From: JBOGED01 sp050743625
GTDB taxonomy: Bacteria > Actinomycetota > Nitriliruptoria > Euzebyales > Egibacteraceae
Assembly: GCA_050743625.1 (NCBI GenBank)
Contig: JBOGED010000517.1
Span: forward strand, 1-12,838
Reading direction: 5' to 3'
Length of the DNA stretch: 12,838 bases
Position numbers and translations under genes: made by a program. The notes under the pieces were generated by a model. That model saw only the letters and a list, made by a program, of their open reading frames with translations. It did not search any database and was not told the origin of the DNA. This document shows, one piece after another, positions 1-4,240 of this stretch (its first letter is position 1; each line of letters opens with the position of its first letter).

Positions 1-193
1 CATCGCATCCGCCCGCCAAGCCGCCGGGTCGCGGGACGTCGAGGTGTCGCTCGCGCCCCCGTCAGGCGCCCGTGGTCCCGGCGACCTGGTCACGGCCACC
101 CTGCGGCTGCGCAGCAGAAGCCTCGCGGTGTTCGGCGCCCCGGTATGGCTCCCGGCCCAAGCCACAATGCGCGTGGAGGTCCCGCCGCCATGA
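1..193 (+). CDS. TadE-like Flp pilus assembly protein, C-terminal part (5' end outside window)
   Basis: Reading from base 2, an open frame of 63 codons runs to TGA at 191-193. It has no start inside the window, so it is the tail of a longer gene. The residues include VTATLRLRSRSLAVFGAP followed by a terminal ATMRVEVPPP. This alternating beta-strand tail, ending in a stretch that compares a basic segment with a pore-like hydrophobic patch, is what TadE-family pseudopilin-like proteins show after their N-terminal membrane helix. TadE proteins sit in the membrane and take part in Flp/Tad pilus biogenesis. The stop overlaps the start of the next gene (ATGA at 190-193), so both are probably translated as one unit. 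In mycobacteria the equivalent pair is Rv3655c-Rv3654c. The family call rests on a short fragment and on context. Confidence 0.6.
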   Translation, partial: IASARQAAGSRDVEVSLAPPSGARGPGDLVTATLRLRSRSLAVFGAPVWLPAQATMRVEVPPP

Positions 194-1485
194 CCGGCCG
201 CCCGTTGTGTGTAGCATTCCGGCGGAATACCGCCGGAATGCTACACAGAGAGCGCGATCGCGGGTCCGTGGGGCTGCTCACACTCGTGGGTGGGCTTGTG
301 GTCAGCGTGCTGGCGTTGGGGCTGGTGCTCTCCTCGGCCGCCCTGGGGGTGACCGCGGCGCGGGTGAGGACCGCGGCGGATGCGTCAGCGCTGGCCGCGA
401 TGGGCGCGTCGCCACTCGCCGGTGGGGACGGTACACCCGAGCGCGAGGCCGGCCGCGTGGCGGCGGCCAACGGCGCGAGCGTGGTCAACGTCGATACCCG
501 CGGATGGCCGCTCCGCGTCACGGTAGAGGTACAGGTCACGCCTCCACCGCTGCTCCGGCTCGGCGCGACCGCGCCACTGCGAGCGGCCGCCTCGGCCGCC
601 GTGAGGCCGCGATCGTCAGTCCCGCTCCCGCAGGACGGCGCGGAGCAGGCTGACCGCTCCCGCTTTGTCGAGGGGCTCGTTGCCGTTGCCGCACTTCGGC
701 GACTGCACGCACGAAGGGCAGCCGGTCGCGCACGGGCACGAGTCGACCGTGTCCAGCGTCGCGTGGAACAAGGTCTGCGCGGTGTGGAAGCCACGCTCGG
801 AGATACCCGCTCCCCCGGGATAGCCGTCGTAGACAAAGATCGTCGCGTCGCCCGTGTCCGGGTGCCATGGCGTCGACACCCCGCCGACGTCCCAACGGTC
901 GCACATCGCGAACAGGGGGAGGAGGCCGATCGCCGCGTGCTCGGCCGCGTGGAGGGCTCCGGGTACCCTCGACTTGTCCAGCGCGGCGGCGTCACGCACG
1001 GCGCGCGGGACGACGAGCCACAACGCCTGGGTGACGAGCCGCAGCGGGGGGAGGTCGAGCGGGACGAGCTCGAGCGGCTCGTCGGTGAGAAGGCGCCGGC
1101 GCTCGTACGCCAGGACCTGCGTCGTGACCTCGACCCGGCCACGCGCCATCTGGCACCGTCCCCATCCCGGGGCGGTGTCGACCACCTCAAGCACGGTGAT
1201 GTCGGTGTCGACCCGCGGTCGCGTGTACTCGTCGCCGAGATACGGGTCCACGAGCGCAGCCCGCCGGTCGAGATCCAGGCTGCGGACCTGGTACGCCTCA
1301 CCCTGGTGGAGGTAGATGGCCCCTGGGTGGACGGTCCGGAATGCCCGCGCTTGGTCGACGTCGCCGATGAGCATCCCGGTCTCGGCCTCCACGATCGAGA
1401 ACGGCGCGCCAGCGCTGCGGATGTTCACCTCCGCCGCTGGCGAGCCCCGCCCCGCCCAGTACACGCGGCCACCTCGCTCGCGTAA
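190..1485 (+). CDS. TadE-like secretion protein (Rv3654c type) with anomalous antisense extension
   Basis: The ATG at 190 overlaps the preceding stop, and a GGAGG at 175-179 lies 10 nt upstream. A second ATG at 238 gives an N-terminus closer to the family (MLHRERDRGSVGLL). The recognisable protein is about 140 residues: a basic start, a membrane helix (LLTLVGGLVVSVLALGLVL), the helper segment RVRTAADASALAAM typical of TadE/TadG-like proteins, and a strand ending LRAAASAAVRP near base 612. It probably works at the membrane with the Tad pilus or secretion apparatus. The frame does not stop there. It continues to TAA at 1483-1485, antisense to the convergent helicase gene, adding an Arg/Glu-rich tail that resembles no domain I know. 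TGA codons exist in the other two frames at 602-604 and 651-653, so a small indel may have removed the original end. The first 140 residues are well supported; the annotated 3' end is doubtful. Confidence 0.55.
   Translation: MTGRPLCVAFRRNTAGMLHRERDRGSVGLLTLVGGLVVSVLALGLVLSSAALGVTAARVRTAADASALAAMGASPLAGGDGTPEREAGRVAAANGASVVNVDTRGWPLRVTVEVQVTPPPLLRLGATAPLRAAASAAVRPRSSVPLPQDGAEQADRSRFVEGLVAVAALRRLHARRAAGRARARVDRVQRRVEQGLRGVEATLGDTRSPGIAVVDKDRRVARVRVPWRRHPADVPTVAHREQGEEADRRVLGRVEGSGYPRLVQRGGVTHGARDDEPQRLGDEPQRGEVERDELERLVGEKAPALVRQDLRRDLDPATRHLAPSPSRGGVDHLKHGDVGVDPRSRVLVAEIRVHERSPPVEIQAADLVRLTLVEVDGPWVDGPECPRLVDVADEHPGLGLHDRERRASAADVHLRRWRAPPRPVHAATSLA
208..247. repeat. perfect 18-bp inverted repeat, 4-nt loop
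   Basis: The arm TGTGTAGCATTCCGGCGG at 208-225 is the exact reverse complement of 230-247, separated by AATA. It lies inside the 5' coding region of the second TadE-like gene if that starts at 190, and covers the alternative ATG at 238. It has no T-run after it, so it is not an ordinary terminator. As RNA it would form a very stable hairpin that could hide the downstream ATG; as DNA it could be a protein-binding palindrome. A 15-bp part of the arm recurs with one mismatch at 2904-2918. Confidence 0.85.
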
Positions 1486-2880
1486 CCTCCCGTCGGTAAC
1501 GTCCCGCTGGATCAGCTCTGGCGTGCCAGGGAACTGGTCCGACGGGAACTCGCCGTCGTGGAGGGGAAGCTCCCAGGCCGCGCAACGCAGGTGAGGTCCC
1601 AGCACGTAAGGGTTCGTGATGTCGGCGACGGCCGCCTCGACGGGGCGCCCCCAGAGCTGCGCGGGGTTGGTCAGCAGGTAGTGGTCCAGCGGGTCGTCCG
1701 CCGCCACGAAGACGACGAGCGCCTCGTGGTCCCGGCGTCCCGCCCGGCCAGCCTGCTGCCACAGCGAGGCGGCGGTTCCGGGCCACCCCGCGATCAGCAC
1801 GGCGTCGAGCCGGCCGACGTCGACGCCGAGCTCCAAGGCGTCGGTGGCCGAGACACCGAGGAGGCTCCCGTCGATCAGGCCGCGCTCGACGGCGCGCCGC
1901 TCCTCGGGGAGGAGCCCCGCTCGGTAGGCCCGGACGGCGGGCTCCAGGCCGATCGGTGCGAGGAGCTTTCGCGCCTGCCCGGCGACGAGCTCCGCGCCTT
2001 TGCGGGACTTCACGAACGCGAGTGTCGCCATCTCCTGCTCGACGAGGCCGGCGAGCAGATCCGCGGTCTCGGCCAGCGCGGAGCGCCTCACACCAGCCAC
2101 CGGATCGAGCAACGGTGGCGCCCAGAGCGCGAGCGTCACCGCCGGTCGTGGAGACCCATCGTCGGTCACCTCGGCGACATCGAGGCCGACGAGGTTCGCC
2201 GCATGCGCTCCAGGGTTGGCGATCGTCGCGCTGGCCAGCACAAATAGTGGCTCGCTCGAGTAGTGGGCGCAGATCCGCCGCAGCCGCCGGAGGATCAACG
2301 CGACGTGCGTCCCGAACACGCCGCGTGCGACGTGGCACTCGTCGATGACGACCATCGCGAGCCGATGAAGGAAGTCGCCCCACCGGCGATGCGATGGCAG
2401 AAGACCGAGATGGAGCATGTCGGGATTCGTGAGAATGACGTTCGCGGTGCGGCGGATCGCGTCACGCTCGCCGCGAGGCGTGTCCCCGTCGTATGCCGCG
2501 GCTCGGACCTGTGGGAGGCGGAAGGCTCGAAGGGAGCGAAGCTGGTCCCGCGCCAGCGCCTTGGTTGGCGCGAGATAAAGCGTGGTGGCGAGTGGGTCGT
2601 GGATGACCCGCTCTATGAGCGGCAGCTGGTAACAGAGGCTCTTCCCGCTCGCGCTCCCGGTGGACACCACGACGTTGCGCCCCGCCCGCAGGTGCGCGAG
2701 CGCCTGCGCTTGGTGGAGGTAGAGCGCCTTGATGCCCAGCAGCCCGAGGCGTTGAGGCAGCGGTGCCGGCAAGTCGTCCGGCAACGTGACCGTCCGGGCA
2801 GCCCGGGCCTCGAGGCGGTCCAGGCCGGCAAGCCTACAGGTCGAAACGCTCAGCCGGCGGAGCAAGGACTCGGCATCCAC
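616..2880 (-). CDS. DECH-box superfamily 2 helicase with DUF1998-type cysteine cluster (MrfA/Rv3649-like)
   Basis: The 754-aa protein starts at GTG 2880. Helicase motifs are in order: Q-motif-like LYLHQAQAL (53-61), Walker A TGSASGKS (74-81), PTKALARDQ (105-113), Walker B DECH (180-183), SAT (217-219), SATDALELGVDVGRLD (344-359) and QQAGRAGRRD (375-384). The C-terminal third resembles DUF1998. It holds five cysteines at about 715, 717, 721, 724 and 730 that could bind zinc, as in Bacillus MrfA (YprA), a 3'-5' helicase for mitomycin C lesion repair. The actinobacterial version that sits beside Tad genes is Rv3649. A role in DNA repair is inferred from this family and was not shown for the Rv3649 branch. 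The gene converges on the TadE-like genes and is divergent from the anti-sigma pair. No strong ribosome-binding site precedes the GTG, but the N-terminal MDAESLLRRL fits the family start. Confidence 0.93.
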   Translation of the reverse strand: MDAESLLRRLSVSTCRLAGLDRLEARAARTVTLPDDLPAPLPQRLGLLGIKALYLHQAQALAHLRAGRNVVVSTGSASGKSLCYQLPLIERVIHDPLATTLYLAPTKALARDQLRSLRAFRLPQVRAAAYDGDTPRGERDAIRRTANVILTNPDMLHLGLLPSHRRWGDFLHRLAMVVIDECHVARGVFGTHVALILRRLRRICAHYSSEPLFVLASATIANPGAHAANLVGLDVAEVTDDGSPRPAVTLALWAPPLLDPVAGVRRSALAETADLLAGLVEQEMATLAFVKSRKGAELVAGQARKLLAPIGLEPAVRAYRAGLLPEERRAVERGLIDGSLLGVSATDALELGVDVGRLDAVLIAGWPGTAASLWQQAGRAGRRDHEALVVFVAADDPLDHYLLTNPAQLWGRPVEAAVADITNPYVLGPHLRCAAWELPLHDGEFPSDQFPGTPELIQRDVTDGRLRERGGRVYWAGRGSPAAEVNIRSAGAPFSIVEAETGMLIGDVDQARAFRTVHPGAIYLHQGEAYQVRSLDLDRRAALVDPYLGDEYTRPRVDTDITVLEVVDTAPGWGRCQMARGRVEVTTQVLAYERRRLLTDEPLELVPLDLPPLRLVTQALWLVVPRAVRDAAALDKSRVPGALHAAEHAAIGLLPLFAMCDRWDVGGVSTPWHPDTGDATIFVYDGYPGGAGISERGFHTAQTLFHATLDTVDSCPCATGCPSCVQSPKCGNGNEPLDKAGAVSLLRAVLRERD

Positions 2881-2903
2881 GCCGCAAGCCTAACCAGTGA
2901 TCC

Positions 2904-2918
2904 GTGTAGGATTCCGGC
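2904..2918 (-). promoter_or_regulatory. repeated motif upstream of the helicase start
   Basis: On the minus strand this reads GCCGGAATCCTACAC, ending 24 nt before the helicase GTG. The same motif with one change (GCCGGAATGCTACAC) is at 233-247 on the plus strand, in the right arm of the 18-bp inverted repeat. The TACAC end could be part of a -10 element. Its presence near two gene starts suggests a shared regulatory site, but two occurrences are thin evidence. Confidence 0.3.
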
Positions 2919-2930
2919 TCCGTAGCAAGA

Positions 2931-2957
2931 GGTTTGGCCCGGGCCGATCGCGGGCAC
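2931..2957 (+). promoter_or_regulatory. possible SigF/SigB-type promoter for the anti-sigma pair
   Basis: GGTTT at 2931-2935 and GGGCAC at 2952-2957 are 16 nt apart. Mycobacterial SigF and related general-stress sigma factors recognise GGTTT, about 15-16 nt, then GGGTA. The -10 half here lacks the T, so the match is partial. Partner-switching operons are often autoregulated by the sigma factor they control, which is why this position is plausible. Confidence 0.3.
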
Positions 2958-2967
2958 AACCGTCCAG

Positions 2968-2987
2968 CTCCCTTCGAGCGAAGGGAG
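2968..2987. promoter_or_regulatory. perfect 9-bp inverted repeat in the leader of the anti-sigma operon
   Basis: CTCCCTTCG at 2968-2976 and CGAAGGGAG at 2979-2987 are exact reverse complements around a 2-nt centre. It lies 57 bp before the STAS gene start, just downstream of the candidate promoter, where an operator or a 5' leader hairpin could act. No T-run follows it. It does not match an operator I can name. Confidence 0.45.
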
Positions 2988-3044
2988 ACACTTCGACGTG
3001 CTGTCAAACCGGAGGGATCGGCCGAAGGCAGCAGGGAGTAGCCC

Positions 3045-3386
3045 GTGGATCTGACGCTGGAGCACCGGAGAGAGGGAGACCGCACCGTCCTGGAGGTCGG
3101 TGGGGAGATCGACGTCTACACCGCTCCTAAGCTGCGTGAGCGCCTGGTCGAGCTGGTCGCGGAGGGTCACTACAAGATCATCGTCGACATGACGAAGGTC
3201 GAGTTCCTGGACTCGACCGGCCTTGGAGTGCTCGTCGGGGGCTTGAAGCGTGTCCGTTCGCACGACGGGCAACTCGCGCTCGTATGCAACCAAGAGCGCA
3301 TCTACAAGATTTTTCGTATCACGGGGCTCACGAAGGTGTTCCCCATGTATGACTCTGTTGACGAGGCCCTCCAGGACATCGAGTGA
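3045..3386 (+). CDS. STAS-domain anti-sigma factor antagonist (SpoIIAA/RsbV-like)
   Basis: The 113-aa protein starts at GTG 3045, with AGGGAG at 3033-3038 six nt upstream. The whole length is one STAS domain: EVGGEIDVYTAPKLRERL (17-34), then IIVDMTKVEFLDSTGLGVLV (45-64). Ser57 in the D-S-T-G motif corresponds to the serine that the partner kinase phosphorylates in SpoIIAA. In its unphosphorylated form the family binds the anti-sigma factor and frees the sigma factor. The gene ends in a GTGA overlap with the kinase gene, the classic arrangement for a switch whose two parts must be made in proportion. The specific stress signal is not visible from the sequence. Confidence 0.93.
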   Translation: MDLTLEHRREGDRTVLEVGGEIDVYTAPKLRERLVELVAEGHYKIIVDMTKVEFLDSTGLGVLVGGLKRVRSHDGQLALVCNQERIYKIFRITGLTKVFPMYDSVDEALQDIE

Positions 3387-3820
3387 ACACTGCTGAAATT
3401 GAGCTCCAGCTGCCAGCCGACACCCAGTACGTCGGTCTCGCGCGGCTGGTGGTGACCGTCGCCGCGCGGAATGCCGGCATGGCGGAGGAGCGTGTCGAGG
3501 ACCTGAAGATCGCGGTCAGCGAGGCGACGACGAACGCGATCAACGCCCACCGTCGCTACCACCAGGACACCCCAGTCGTGCTCCAGTTCGGGCCTTCCGG
3601 CGACGGATCATTCGAGGTCACCGTGGTCGATGCCGGCCCGGGCTTCGATCCCGCGCCGCCAGCCGCGGACCGGGACTGGACGTTGGAGGGAGGGCTCGGC
3701 GTCACGCTCATCCGAGGGTTGGCCGACGAGGTGAACTTCATCCGCGGTGAGGGGATGAAGGTGCACATGAACTTCAAGGTCGGTCTTGACGCGGAGAACA
3801 ACTCCCAACCGGGTCGATAG
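3383..3820 (+). CDS. anti-sigma regulatory factor, HATPase (RsbW/SpoIIAB-like serine kinase)
   Basis: The 145-aa protein starts at GTG 3383 inside the preceding stop. It carries the GHKL ATP-binding boxes: N box E47-A-T-T-N51, G1 box D83-A-G-P-G87, and G2 box G103-G-L-G106. These boxes support ATP binding, and the family phosphorylates the STAS partner and sequesters a sigma factor. The length matches single-domain RsbW proteins. No sigma factor gene follows; the next 420 bp lack a convincing gene, and an unrelated NTPase operon comes after. The cognate sigma factor must be elsewhere or the original neighbourhood was interrupted here. Which sigma factor it controls cannot be told. Confidence 0.92.
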   Translation: MNTAEIELQLPADTQYVGLARLVVTVAARNAGMAEERVEDLKIAVSEATTNAINAHRRYHQDTPVVLQFGPSGDGSFEVTVVDAGPGFDPAPPAADRDWTLEGGLGVTLIRGLADEVNFIRGEGMKVHMNFKVGLDAENNSQPGR

Positions 3821-4134
3821 TCCCTCGATTCGGGAGCAGCGAAGGCCGTGGCAGCGCCACTCACCTTGTGAGTTGACGTGTGGCCTGGCGAGGAAGGCAC
3901 TGAGGCCGTGCCCCCGCTGGCGATGCACGATCCAGTCCCCGTCGCGCTCGCGACACCTATTCCACTCTGGTTCGGATCGTGACGATGTCTAGCGACATTG
4001 GGCCTTATGCTCCACGTGCGATCGCTGGTTCTACTGTGAGCGTTGGCGCGAGGTGCGCGACCCCGTCCCGCGCCTGCCCCGTCTGCGGCACACCGGCTTC
4101 CACGCTGACGGGAAGGCGCGCCTCTCGAGCGCGC

Positions 4135-4177
4135 TGTGTGGACTCGGGTCCGGAATCCGGCCCTGAGTCGACACACC
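4135..4177. promoter_or_regulatory. imperfect inverted repeat upstream of the KAP NTPase operon
   Basis: TGTGTG-GACTCGGGTCCGGA pairs with TCCGGCCCTGAGTC-GA-CACACC, with a 2-nt bulge and two weak or mismatched positions. The element abuts the candidate -10 at 4185-4190, so it would cover the -35 region and could act as an operator. It has no T-run, which speaks against a terminator. Confidence 0.45.
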
Positions 4178-4190
4178 ACACGCGTAGGAT
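4163..4190 (+). promoter_or_regulatory. candidate promoter of the KAP NTPase operon
   Basis: TAGGAT at 4185-4190 fits the actinobacterial -10 pattern TAnnnT. The best -35 at an allowed distance is the weak CTGAGT at 4163-4168 (16-nt spacer). Transcription would begin near 4197, some 44 bp before the NTPase ATG. A GTG at 4198-4200 opens a 16-codon frame that stops at 4246-4248, overlapping the NTPase start by 8 bp; it could be a leader peptide translated from a leaderless mRNA. There is no clear ribosome-binding site before ATG 4241, so coupling from such a leader would be useful. All of this is inference. Confidence 0.3.
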
Positions 4191-4240
4191 GAGCGAGGTG
4201 GGGGTGGAGCAGCGGTTGAGGGACGACGAGCCGGTTTGGC

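Larger units (their letters stand above)
3821..4240. other. 420-bp gap without a convincing gene; possible transposase remnant and promoter
   Basis: Two small adjacent hairpins, GTGGC-AGC-GCCAC (3848-3860) and CTCAC-CTT-GTGAG (3860-3872), follow the anti-sigma gene and might mark its transcript end, without a T-run. Around 4030-4125 the plus strand, in the frame of base 3979, reads ACPVCGTPASTLTGRR, similar in shape to the zinc-ribbon start of ISL3-family transposases; nothing of the catalytic part follows, so this is at most a remnant. The right end holds the hairpin and candidate promoter listed separately. The gap lies at the junction between conserved genes and the accessory operon. Confidence 0.5.

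Noticed and set aside
72..653. Long Arg-rich open frame on the plus strand overlapping the TadE-like genes
   Set aside because: Composition is that of an out-of-frame reading of GC-rich DNA; the overlapping frames have recognisable TadE features.
1298..2383. 361-codon minus-strand frame inside the helicase gene
   Set aside because: It is a shifted frame of the helicase, Arg/Pro/Ala-rich, with no motif; the helicase frame has all SF2 motifs.
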